Under the pieces are notes generated by a model. The model was not told where the DNA came from and ran no database searches. It was given only the letters and a program-made list of their open reading frames with translations. Positions 9,197 to 16,201 of a DNA stretch of 64,000 nt are shown here, piece by piece; positions within the stretch are counted from its first letter, which is position 1, and every line of letters starts with the position of its first letter. The stretch is from assembly GCA_004557735.1 (NCBI GenBank), contig SFFV01000012.1, positions 47,696-111,695 of the forward strand, written 5' to 3'. The stretch is from Clostridiales bacterium. Lineage in GTDB: Bacteria > Bacillota > Clostridia > Oscillospirales > Oscillospiraceae. The position numbers were made by a program, and so were the translations under genes.

Positions 9197-9604
9197 TCAA
9201 AGACGATAATAGGTGAACTCGCCTTTCGTGAGAAGGCTGTGTTCGGAATCATAAACGCACACCGTAGCCACGATGATGCGGCCTCCGCGGCGGATCACGT
9301 CGCCCTCGGCGGTCAGCGTGCCTGGCTTCCCCGGATGGAGAAACACAGTAGAGGCGTTTTGCGTTACGCAGCGGATGGTCTCCCCGGAATCGAGTGTGCG
9401 GGCGGCATACCCTCCGGCCACATCCATCATGGTGAAGAGCAGGCCGCCATGTACGATCCCGTACGGATTAAGATGGTTTTCTCCGGTGCGGCACGCGACC
9501 GTGCAGTGGCCGCCGCGCCGCTCCGTGATCTCCAGACCGCAGAGGTCGTTGAAAGGGCTGTTCTCGGAGAAAAGCGGCGCGGGGGTTTCTGTCTCTTTTT
9601 TCAT
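9197..9604 (-). CDS. PaaI-type hotdog-fold thioesterase
   Basis: A 135-residue hotdog protein that is likely to hydrolyse acyl-CoA thioesters. The active-site stretch NPYGIVHGGLLFTMMDVAGG (about residues 46-65) is the PaaI signature, with the conserved Asn, HGG and Asp. The start is the ATG at 9604, which has AAGGAGCC eight bases upstream; longer in-frame starts lack a site. It has its own promoter divergent from the LD-carboxypeptidase gene. The physiological acyl group cannot be told from sequence. It is close to the enoate reductase gene, but their separate promoters argue against an operon. Confidence 0.88.
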   Translation of the reverse strand: MKKETETPAPLFSENSPFNDLCGLEITERRGGHCTVACRTGENHLNPYGIVHGGLLFTMMDVAGGYAARTLDSGETIRCVTQNASTVFLHPGKPGTLTAEGDVIRRGGRIIVATVCVYDSEHSLLTKGEFTYYRL

Positions 9605-9637
9605 AGCTGGCTCCTTGAAATCGTTTAGCATGGAAAG

Positions 9638-9666
9638 ATTATACTCCGAACGGCGCGGAATGAAAA
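9638..9666 (-). promoter_or_regulatory. Promoter for the thioesterase gene
   Basis: On the minus strand: TTTTCA, 17 bp, TATAAT. Its -35 lies 8 bp from the -35 of the divergent LD-carboxypeptidase promoter, so the two are back to back. Confidence 0.65.
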
Positions 9667-9674
9667 GAGGAGAG

Positions 9675-9703
9675 TTGCGCCGGAGAAAAGCCGATGATAT
9701 AAT
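9675..9703 (+). promoter_or_regulatory. Promoter for the LD-carboxypeptidase gene
   Basis: TTGCGC, 17 bp, TATAAT, 24 bp before the ATG at 9728. The 5' leader is therefore very short. Confidence 0.75.
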
Positions 9704-9727
9704 GCCGGAAAAAAAGAGGTGAATGTC

Positions 9728-10759
9728 ATGGTAAAAACCGTTGCGATCGTGAGCCTTTCCGCCGGTACGCTGGGGGAGAGCTTTGTAAAGCATGAGCTGG
9801 ATATCGGGGTAAAGCGCCTTGCAGGCTACGGGCTCAGCGTCCGGTTCATGCCGCACGCGCTCGCCGGTACAGAGCATATAAAGAATCATCCGGAGGACCG
9901 TGCGGCGGACCTTCTCGCGGCGTTCCGCGACCCGGAGATCGACATGATCCTCTGCGCCATCGGCGGGGACGACACGTATCGCCTCGCGCCGTACCTCTTT
10001 GAGAACGGCGAGCTGCGGACTGCGGTTTCCGGCACGGACAAGATCTTCCTCGGCTTTTCGGATACGACCGTCAACCACATGATGCTCCACAAGGTGGGCG
10101 TAAAGACATTCTACGGCCAGTCGTTTCTCTCGGATGTGTGCGAGCTGGACAAGGAGATGCTGCCGTATACGCGCCGGTATTTTGAAGAGCTCATCGGGAC
10201 CGGAACGATCCGCGCCGTCACGCCGGGCGATACATGGTACGAAGCGCGCACGGACTTTTCCTCGGAGCAGATCGGCGTGCCGCTTCCGGCGCATCCGGAT
10301 ACCGGCTTCGAGCTTTTGCAGGGAAGTCCCCGATTCACCGGCAAAATTCTCGGCGGGTGCATCGACACGCTCTTCGACTTTTTCGACGGCGGGAGGTATG
10401 CCGATATGCCGGCCGTGTGCCAAAAGTACGGCTTATTCCCGGGCGCGGAGGACTGGAAGGGGAGGATCTTCCTGCTCGAATCGAGCGAGGAGTATATGCC
10501 GCCGGAGAAGTACCGGCGCGCGCTGGAATATTTCAAGGCTGCCGGGGTGTTCGGCGCGGTGTCCGGCGTGCTCGTCGGAAAGCCGATGGACCGGAAATAC
10601 GAGGCGGAATATAAAGCCGCGCTCACGGAGGTGATCGCCGATCCCGCGCTGCCCGTCGTCTGCAACGTCAACATCGGCCACGCGCTGCCGCGCTGCATCC
10701 TCCCGTTCGGCGAGGAGGCTGCGGTGGACGCAAACGAGCAGAGGATCACCTTTGCCTGA
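9728..10759 (+). CDS. LD-carboxypeptidase (MccF/LdcA family, peptidase S66)
   Basis: A cytoplasmic serine peptidase of about 343 residues. The S66 catalytic triad is visible: nucleophile Ser111 in LGFSDTTVNH, Glu251 in IFLLESSEEY and His318 in NIGHALPRC. Family members cleave the L,D bond of murein tetrapeptides for recycling, or cut microcin C-like conjugates. AAAGAGGTGA stands six bases before the ATG at 9728, which is why this start is preferred to the GTG nine bases earlier. It is monocistronic with its own promoter and terminator. Murein recycling versus detoxification cannot be separated from sequence alone. Confidence 0.88.
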   Translation: MVKTVAIVSLSAGTLGESFVKHELDIGVKRLAGYGLSVRFMPHALAGTEHIKNHPEDRAADLLAAFRDPEIDMILCAIGGDDTYRLAPYLFENGELRTAVSGTDKIFLGFSDTTVNHMMLHKVGVKTFYGQSFLSDVCELDKEMLPYTRRYFEELIGTGTIRAVTPGDTWYEARTDFSSEQIGVPLPAHPDTGFELLQGSPRFTGKILGGCIDTLFDFFDGGRYADMPAVCQKYGLFPGAEDWKGRIFLLESSEEYMPPEKYRRALEYFKAAGVFGAVSGVLVGKPMDRKYEAEYKAALTEVIADPALPVVCNVNIGHALPRCILPFGEEAAVDANEQRITFA

Positions 10760-10766
10760 ATAAAAT

Positions 10767-10797
10767 GCCCGGACTGTGATTGCGTCACAGCCCGGGC
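10767..10797. terminator. Bidirectional terminator between LD-carboxypeptidase and PII-like genes
   Basis: A long stem (GCCCGG, one mismatch, CTGTGA pairing with TCACAG and CCGGGC) between convergent genes. The minus side is followed by ATTTTATTC. Confidence 0.75.
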
Positions 10798-10806
10798 GTT
10801 GCCGTT

Positions 10807-11472
10807 TTACGAATCAAAGAAGCCGAACCCCGCTACCTCGCTCGTGGGGAGTGAGAACACGACGGCTTTTGCCGGGGTATCCGGCCCGGCTTTTCTAAGG
10901 ATCGAGCGCATGATCTCGCTCTTCTCTTCGCTTTTGGAAACGATGAGGATGACTTCCTTTTCCTCGGCGATGGAGATGTTGTGGAATTTCGGGTCGGCTT
11001 TGGCGCCGGTACCCTTGCCGTGGAGCACCGTGCCGCCGCGGGCGCCCGCGGCGCGGGCGGCGTTCATCACAAGATCGGTCTGCCCCTCGCTGGCCACGAC
11101 GACGATCAGCTCGTACGCATAGCCTGCCGGCGGAGCCGTCTTTACGGATACATTTTCTTCTCCCATCAGATACGCCACGGTTTTCCCTCCTCCGATGCTT
11201 TTGACCGGCACGGCGATCACAATACCGTGACCCGGTACGCCGATATGCAGCCGCCGCTTCTGCGCTTCGATCAGCGCGGCGGTCTTTTCCCGGGTCGCCG
11301 CGGACAGGACGACCCGCTTTTCGTTTGATTCGATCCCGAGAAGATCGAGCATGCTCTGCACGGCCGTGCCGCGGCCGTGCAGCGTAACGCTGAGCGGGAG
11401 CGCAAGCTCCTCACAGATGTCCTCGAGCACGCCGAGCGCTTCGGGATTGGTGATGGATAGGACGTAATTCAT
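10807..11472 (-). CDS. PII-like signalling protein, tandem ferredoxin-like domains
   Basis: A 221-residue soluble protein. It has two halves of the PII/ferredoxin-like type; the second, around VLHGKGTGAKADPKF and EEKEVILIVSKSEEK, resembles the T-loop and C-terminal part of PII regulators. PII-like proteins bind nucleotides and control a membrane or enzyme partner. The ATG at 11472 has GGGAGG upstream and overlaps the stop of the DUF1538 gene by four bases (ATGA), which points to translational coupling. The partner is therefore probably the DUF1538 membrane protein (inference). The ligand is unknown. Confidence 0.8.
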   Translation of the reverse strand: MNYVLSITNPEALGVLEDICEELALPLSVTLHGRGTAVQSMLDLLGIESNEKRVVLSAATREKTAALIEAQKRRLHIGVPGHGIVIAVPVKSIGGGKTVAYLMGEENVSVKTAPPAGYAYELIVVVASEGQTDLVMNAARAAGARGGTVLHGKGTGAKADPKFHNISIAEEKEVILIVSKSEEKSEIMRSILRKAGPDTPAKAVVFSLPTSEVAGFGFFDS

Positions 11473-13028
11473 GCGCTCGCCTCCCAAAGCTCGATGATAT
11501 CGTAATCGCCGTAAACGGCCGTCTCTTCCTGCGGACGCTTCACGATACGCTCATAGTAGAAGCCGACGGCCTGGATCGAGAGCAGAGGCATCATGGCGAC
11601 GAGCGCTACGACGCCGAAGGCGTCGCACAGCACGTCGCCGCCGAGAGCGATGCTCGCGCCCATCATGAATTGCAGCATGAACGTCGCCGTCATGGGGCCG
11701 GAGGCCACGCCGCCGGAGTCAAACGCGATGGCGGTGTAGATATCCGGCACGAAGAACGAGAGGATCAGCGCAAGCGCGTAGCCCGGCACGATAAACCAGA
11801 GCAGGGAAAGTCCGGTAACGACGCGCAGCATGGCAAATCCCATCGCAAGCGCGATTGCCGCGGAGAGGCTGCGCTTGATCGTTTTGCCGGGGATGGCGCC
11901 GGCGCTCACGTCCTCGATCTGCCTTTCCAGCACGCCGACGGCGGGCTCTGCGGAGATAATGAACCAGCCGAGCAGCGCCGCGAGCGGGATGAGCGGCCAG
12001 CTCCGTTCTCCGGCGAGCGCCGTGCCGAGCGCCGCGCCGAGCGACGAGAAGCCGACGTTCACGCCCGTGAGGAACAGCACGAGACCCGCATAGGTATACA
12101 GGACGCCGACGATGATCTTCCAGAAGCTGCGGCGGTTCATGCGAAGCATGGTAAGCTGGGCAATAAGAAAGATGCCGACGATCGGCAGCATGGATACGGC
12201 CATTTCCCTGAGATACACCGGGATCGCGGCGAGAAACGCCGAACCGATCACGGTCGTGCTCGCGTAGGAGACCTCCGTAAGCTCCGCAACGCCGGAGCTG
12301 TCGCGGTAGAACAGTCCAAGGATCAGCACCGCGAGGATCGGGCCTATGGAGCAGAGCGCCACAAGGCCGAAGCTGTCGGCCTTGGCGCCGCTGTCGCTTC
12401 GGACGTTCGATACGCCGAGACCGAGCGCGAGAATGAACGGAACGGTCATTGGCCCGGTCGTCACGCCGCCGGAGTCGAACGCGATGGACAGAAAGCGCTT
12501 ATCCGTAAACGCTGCGAGCGTGAACACAAGCGCGTAGCATATCAGCAGCACCCAGCGCAGGCGAATGCCGTAAAGGATGCGTACCATGCAAAACGCCATG
12601 AAAAGTCCGACGCCCGCGCCGACGACGGCAAGAAGCACGGTCTTTTCAATGTGCGGCACCGTATCGGCGAGCACCTGCAGATCGGGCTCGGCAACGGTGA
12701 TGGCAAAGCCGAGAAGAAACGATACGCCGAGGATCAGCGGCAGATTTTTCGTTCTTGTGAGCGCCGTACCGATACGGCTGCCGATGAGCGTCATAGACTG
12801 CTCCGCGCCGAGAGAGAATAGCCCCATGCCGGCGGTGAGGAGCAGCGCGCCGATGAGGAACGTGAGCAGCAGATCGGTGCGCATCGGCACGATGCAAAGA
12901 CACAGTATCACGACGATGCAGAGGATCGGCAGCACAGACGCGGCGGACTCGCGGATCTTTTCTCCGAGCACGGTGCGCGTCTTTTCCATGGCGGAGCGCT
13001 TGATCTTTTTCGGTTTCTGCACGCGCAC
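11469..13028 (-). CDS. DUF1538 integral membrane protein, internally duplicated
   Basis: A polytopic membrane protein of about 519 residues with 12 or so helices. It consists of two homologous halves: AFDSGGVTTGPMTVPF in the first and AFDSGGVASGPMTATF in the second, each followed by a similar helix pair. An inverted or direct duplication of this sort is usual in transporters and channels, but no substrate is established for DUF1538. The start GTG 13028 has AAAGGAGA five bases upstream. An in-frame start at 13088 would lie inside the promoter -35. It is cotranscribed and coupled with the PII-like gene, as expected for a regulated transporter. Confidence 0.85.
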   Translation of the reverse strand: MRVQKPKKIKRSAMEKTRTVLGEKIRESAASVLPILCIVVILCLCIVPMRTDLLLTFLIGALLLTAGMGLFSLGAEQSMTLIGSRIGTALTRTKNLPLILGVSFLLGFAITVAEPDLQVLADTVPHIEKTVLLAVVGAGVGLFMAFCMVRILYGIRLRWVLLICYALVFTLAAFTDKRFLSIAFDSGGVTTGPMTVPFILALGLGVSNVRSDSGAKADSFGLVALCSIGPILAVLILGLFYRDSSGVAELTEVSYASTTVIGSAFLAAIPVYLREMAVSMLPIVGIFLIAQLTMLRMNRRSFWKIIVGVLYTYAGLVLFLTGVNVGFSSLGAALGTALAGERSWPLIPLAALLGWFIISAEPAVGVLERQIEDVSAGAIPGKTIKRSLSAAIALAMGFAMLRVVTGLSLLWFIVPGYALALILSFFVPDIYTAIAFDSGGVASGPMTATFMLQFMMGASIALGGDVLCDAFGVVALVAMMPLLSIQAVGFYYERIVKRPQEETAVYGDYDIIELWEASA

Positions 13029-13059
13029 AGAGTCTCCTTTACAGTATAAATGTAGAAAA

Positions 13060-13088
13060 AGTATACGGGAATCGCGGTGAAAAAGCAA
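13060..13088 (-). promoter_or_regulatory. Promoter of the DUF1538-PII operon
   Basis: Minus strand TTGCTT, 17 bp, TATACT, about 30 bp before the GTG start at 13028. Confidence 0.75.
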
Positions 13089-13123
13089 TAAACGATCCGT
13101 TAAGAATGTCGGGCGGGAAAAAG

Positions 13124-13150
13124 GCTCCCCGGCGACGGACGCCGGGGAGC
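13124..13150 (-). terminator. Terminator after the TPM-domain gene
   Basis: Stem GCTCCCCGGCG / CGCCGGGGAGC followed on the minus strand by CTTTTTCCC. It separates the zinc-ribbon/TPM operon from the DUF1538 operon promoter. Confidence 0.8.
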
Positions 13151-13175
13151 TGCGGCAGCTTTTCGTTTGAATCTA

Positions 13176-13961
13176 TTAAAAATGGCCGCTGCGGCCGGAG
13201 CCTCCGCCGCCGGAGTGGGAGACGCTGCCGCCTCCACCGGAGGGCTTGGGCGGCTCGATGTGGCGGCGCGTTTCCGTCCGGTGGGTGAAGCGGTCAGTCT
13301 GCCGCGAGAGACGGAGTGTGCCGGAAACATAGCCGTCCGCCCGCGCCTGTACATAAACGCTCTTCATCTTCCGCTTGAGAACCGCGCATACGAGAAACGC
13401 GACGAGCACCGCCGCGGCGCACGAGATCACGATCGCCGGTACCGGGCTGCGGCGCACGGGGCGCCCCTCCGCCGCGAGCGCAAGATACTCCCCGCACGCG
13501 GTCAGATAGTCGGAAAAACCGCCGTACCAGTCGTTTTCGCGGAAGTTATCGAGAAAAACGTCCTCGATCTGCTCCTGCGCGTACCCGTTGAAGGCGTACT
13601 CGCTCTTTTCCCCGTAATAGAAGCGGGCGAAGTCGCGGTCGTTCATGCTCAGAAGGAGGATCGCGCCGTTTCTCTCCGCGCCGACGCCGAGGGAGTGATT
13701 GTGATAGAAGGTATATGCCGCCTCGTATGTGCCGCGGCCGTCGATGCGGTAGGAATCGTCCACGGTGACGATGTAAATGCCGACACCCCAGCGCTGCGCA
13801 ATGCTTTGCGCGGTCTTTTCGAGCGCGGCGGACTCGCTCGCGGTAAGTAGACCGGCGTCGTCCGTCAGAAAGGAGAGCTGCGCTCCGTCTGCGAGCGCGG
13901 CGGGAGCGAGACAGAGAAGAAGCAGGAAGGCGAGAAGGAAAGCGGTAATTTTCTGTTTCAT
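13176..13961 (-). CDS. TPM-domain (YgcG-like) membrane-anchored protein
   Basis: A 261-residue exported protein. It has a signal peptide (MKQKITAFLLAFLLLLCLAP, cleaved after ALADG or nearby). A TPM domain follows (FLTDDAGLLTASESAALEK to about residue 165), then one transmembrane helix (VPAIVISCAAAVLVAFLVCAVL) and a basic tail ending in a Gly/Ser-rich low-complexity run. The TPM domain is usually extracytoplasmic and linked to membrane-protein quality control in plants and bacteria, with no fixed enzymatic role. It lies 12 bp after the zinc-ribbon gene in the same direction, a recurring pairing in Clostridia. The terminator after it closes the operon. Confidence 0.85.
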   Translation of the reverse strand: MKQKITAFLLAFLLLLCLAPAALADGAQLSFLTDDAGLLTASESAALEKTAQSIAQRWGVGIYIVTVDDSYRIDGRGTYEAAYTFYHNHSLGVGAERNGAILLLSMNDRDFARFYYGEKSEYAFNGYAQEQIEDVFLDNFRENDWYGGFSDYLTACGEYLALAAEGRPVRRSPVPAIVISCAAAVLVAFLVCAVLKRKMKSVYVQARADGYVSGTLRLSRQTDRFTHRTETRRHIEPPKPSGGGGSVSHSGGGGSGRSGHF

Positions 13962-13973
13962 GTTTCTCCCTCC

Positions 13974-15098
13974 TTATCGCAGCAGAAGGCTGAGCGCCGT
14001 TCCGAGAAGCGCGATCGGCGCGGCAACGGCGGCGAACGTCCGCCAGTATTTCCCGGCGTCCGTCGGCAGGTCGCCGACCATTTTGCCGGTCTGCCCGTTC
14101 ATGGCAAAGAGAAAGCTCTTGCCGTTCCAGCGTGTTGAGAGCATCCATACCGGCAGCAGCGCATAGTGCACCTTGCCGCGGCGCAGCCGCACATCCTGTG
14201 TGCGGGGAATGCAGGTGTCGTACCCGTTCACGGTGCGGTCGAGCGCGGCGAGCACGGTCTTCCGGCAGCGTTCATCGGCGCGGCTTTCGCAGTCGGCGAC
14301 CGGAATGTCGTATTTATCCGCGAGAAAGCCGGGGAGGTACGCCGTGGAAAACGGCTTGAGCTCGGCATAGTCGTAGGGCTCGATGGAATCCATATGTGCG
14401 TCCGGCATCCGGCTCGAAGCGTCCACCGGCACCTTTTCAAAGGGCATCGAGCCGTCGCGGCAGACCTCAAAATGGTCGGTCGTTGTAATCTCCCAATCGC
14501 CGGAGCGGAAAATGCGCGAGCGCGTCGCGTCGTAGCGCGCGTGGCCCTCCGCCTCGCCGTCAAACATCCAGAAGGGGACGTAGACGCCCTGGATCTTCTC
14601 GATCTGGTTTTGGGCGGAAAACGCGCGGGGCAGAAAGGGCTTGTTTTTATAATGCCGCTTGAGCGCATGGATCGCGTCCTCGCGGCTGAGCTTAAAGGGC
14701 AAAACATAGTCCGGCTTCAGCGCCCCGGCGAACTGCCCCGGCACGACCGTCGGGTTTCCGCAGTACGGGCAGGCGGTCGCGGCGGTGTTCGCGTCGCAGA
14801 TGAGCTCCGCACCGCACGAGGGGCAGGAATAGGTTTTCATCCCGGCGGCGTCCGTGCCCCAGTCGGAGTTCATGGCGGAGACGTCCCATGCGCCGCTGTC
14901 AGCGCCGGATGACGCCGCCTGTTCCGCGGCCTGCTGCGCCGCCGCAGCTTCCGCCTCTTTTTCCTTATACAGCGCCTCGATCTCCGCAACGGTGTACGAG
15001 CTGCCGCAGTAATCGCATTCAAGCGTTCCGGACGCGCCGGAGTAGTGCAGCGGCCCGGTGCAGGACGGACATTGGTAATTGGTCACCTGTGTCGGCAT
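13974..15098 (-). CDS. Zinc-ribbon protein with C-terminal membrane helix (TFIIB-type zinc-ribbon family)
   Basis: A protein of about 374 residues. Two CxxC pairs form a first ribbon (YQCPSCTGPL and ECDYCGSS) and another two form a second (YSCPSCGAEL and ACPYCGNP). A soluble domain of about 200 residues contains VYVPFWMFDGEAEGHARYD, and a hydrophobic helix ends the protein (AAPIALLGTALSLLL). It is often labelled helicase PriA-like, but no helicase motif exists. Two ATGs are possible (15104 and 15098); the second sits nine bases from AAAGGA and is preferred. With the TPM gene it looks like a two-protein membrane module of unknown function. Confidence 0.8.
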   Translation of the reverse strand: MPTQVTNYQCPSCTGPLHYSGASGTLECDYCGSSYTVAEIEALYKEKEAEAAAAQQAAEQAASSGADSGAWDVSAMNSDWGTDAAGMKTYSCPSCGAELICDANTAATACPYCGNPTVVPGQFAGALKPDYVLPFKLSREDAIHALKRHYKNKPFLPRAFSAQNQIEKIQGVYVPFWMFDGEAEGHARYDATRSRIFRSGDWEITTTDHFEVCRDGSMPFEKVPVDASSRMPDAHMDSIEPYDYAELKPFSTAYLPGFLADKYDIPVADCESRADERCRKTVLAALDRTVNGYDTCIPRTQDVRLRRGKVHYALLPVWMLSTRWNGKSFLFAMNGQTGKMVGDLPTDAGKYWRTFAAVAAPIALLGTALSLLLR

Positions 15099-15124
15099 AG
15101 GCATATATCCTTTCTGATAAAATG

Positions 15125-15156
15125 AATGCTCCCGTTCCGGTGGGGACGGGAGCATT
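15125..15156. terminator. Inverted repeat / terminator overlapping the zinc-ribbon promoter
   Basis: Stem AATGCTCCCGT / ACGGGAGCATT with a 10-base loop, followed by TTTTATC on the plus strand. It lies downstream of the XRE regulator gene and overlaps the -10 of the next promoter, so it could be that gene's terminator, an operator, or both. A second GC stem (CCCGGCTT / AAGCCGGG) lies at about 15203-15230. Confidence 0.5.
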
Positions 15157-15182
15157 TTATCACAGTATTTGGTATAGCTCAA
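15154..15182 (-). promoter_or_regulatory. Promoter of the zinc-ribbon/TPM operon
   Basis: Minus strand TTGAGC, 17 bp, TAAAAT. Transcription would start about 50 bases before the ATG at 15098. Confidence 0.65.
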
Positions 15183-15251
15183 GGGAAACCGTGCCGCAAG
15201 TCCCGGCTTCGGCCCGGGGAAAAGCCGGGGGCACGGGAAAAGGATTTCCGG

Positions 15252-15953
15252 TTATTCCGTATTCCCGCGTTTTTTGAGAACGACCGCGAGGACGATCCCG
15301 GCGACAAGCAGCAGAACCCCGATCACGATCACGACCGTGCCGACGATCGCGACGGGGTTTGTGAACCCGGCGGAAGCACCGGACGAGCCGAACGGGGAGG
15401 AGATAATGTTTCCGGCGCTGTCATACCAGATCGCGCCGCTGCCGGCGCCGGGGAAGGCGCTTCCGAAATCGGAGAAGCCGCCGTAGCCGCCGAACGGAGC
15501 ACTCATGCTGTCCATAGCGCCGAGGAACGAGCGCTCCATGCTCCGGCTGACGCCGCGTGCGACCGCGCCGATCACAAGAAAGCCGAGACCGGCGAGCGCG
15601 GTGTATACACCGTAGAGCCAGCCGTAGCGCCGGATGAGCCGCCCGATCACGCCGGGGACGGACTCGACCCAATTTGTGCCCGGCGCGTTCTCTGCCGTGC
15701 CGGCTGCGGAATTGACCGGCGGCTCGACCGGTTCCGGCGGCGCTTCCGGCGCCGGCTCGCTTTCCGAGAGCAGCCAGTCCGTCGTCACGCCGAACGCCGC
15801 CGCGAGCAGCACGAGCTTGGAAAGCTCCGGCACGGCCTCGCCGGTCTCCCACTTGCTGACCGCCTGCCGCGATACGCCGAGCTTTTCCGCGAGCGCTTCC
15901 TGCGAAAGCCCCGCCTTCTTCCGGCAGTACAGGATTTTTCCCGAAAGAGTCAT
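15252..15953 (-). CDS. XRE-family helix-turn-helix regulator with membrane segments
   Basis: A 233-residue protein. The N-terminal HTH (MTLSGKILYCRKKAGLSQEA through VSRQAVSKWETGEAVPELSK) is followed by an acidic, Pro-rich linker. Two hydrophobic stretches come next (YGVYTALAGLGFLVIGAVA and VAIVGTVVIVIGVLLLVAGI) with a Gly/Ser/Phe-rich extracytoplasmic loop between them. This is a DNA-binding protein anchored in the membrane. AAGGAGG lies nine bases before the ATG at 15953, so an upstream ATG in frame is rejected. It lies just ahead of the zinc-ribbon/TPM genes on the same strand and may regulate them (inference from position). Confidence 0.85.
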   Translation of the reverse strand: MTLSGKILYCRKKAGLSQEALAEKLGVSRQAVSKWETGEAVPELSKLVLLAAAFGVTTDWLLSESEPAPEAPPEPVEPPVNSAAGTAENAPGTNWVESVPGVIGRLIRRYGWLYGVYTALAGLGFLVIGAVARGVSRSMERSFLGAMDSMSAPFGGYGGFSDFGSAFPGAGSGAIWYDSAGNIISSPFGSSGASAGFTNPVAIVGTVVIVIGVLLLVAGIVLAVVLKKRGNTE

Positions 15954-15984
15954 AAAGGTATGTCCTCCTTGAATTTGTGGCCTC

Positions 15985-15993
15985 AGTATAACA
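15985..15993 (-). promoter_or_regulatory. Extended -10 promoter of the XRE regulator gene
   Basis: Minus strand TGT followed by TATACT, an extended -10 element, with no good -35 at the usual distance. An 8-bp inverted repeat CGGTTGCG / CGCAACCG (16001-16008 and 16035-16042) lies just upstream. Confidence 0.5.
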
Positions 15994-16120
15994 TAAAGCG
16001 CGGTTGCGGGGCTACCGCTTCGGCTTGGAACTTTCGCAACCGGAAGTTGCAAAGCGTGTCAAAACAGAAAATCACGGAAAAAGTGCACCGGAAAAACACA
16101 AATGTTTTGCATAAAAAGAC

Positions 16121-16149
16121 TTGCGAACGAGCCGGAAAAGAGGTACAAT
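16121..16149 (+). promoter_or_regulatory. Promoter of brnQ
   Basis: TTGCGA, 17 bp, TACAAT, 52 bp before the brnQ ATG. Confidence 0.75.
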
Positions 16150-16152
16150 TAA

Positions 16153-16174
16153 TTTTGCATTTTAAATTGCAAAA
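16153..16174 (+). promoter_or_regulatory. Palindromic operator candidate at the brnQ transcription start
   Basis: TTTTGCA, 8 bp, TGCAAAA: perfect 7-bp arms spanning about +1 to +18 of the predicted transcript. A direct copy of TTTTGCAT lies upstream of the -35 at 16105-16112. The placement fits repression, but the regulator is unknown. Confidence 0.5.
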
Positions 16175-16201
16175 CAATTTACATCGTATGAGGGAAAAGA
16201 C

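Noticed and set aside
11469..11490. TTG start at 11487 for the PII-like gene
   Set aside because: It would place the start inside the GGGAGG ribosome binding site. The ATG at 11472 is correctly spaced and coupled to the upstream stop.
16150..16201. T-box or amino acid riboswitch for brnQ
   Set aside because: The leader after the promoter is only about 45 bases and shows a DNA palindrome but no specifier or terminator/antiterminator structure.
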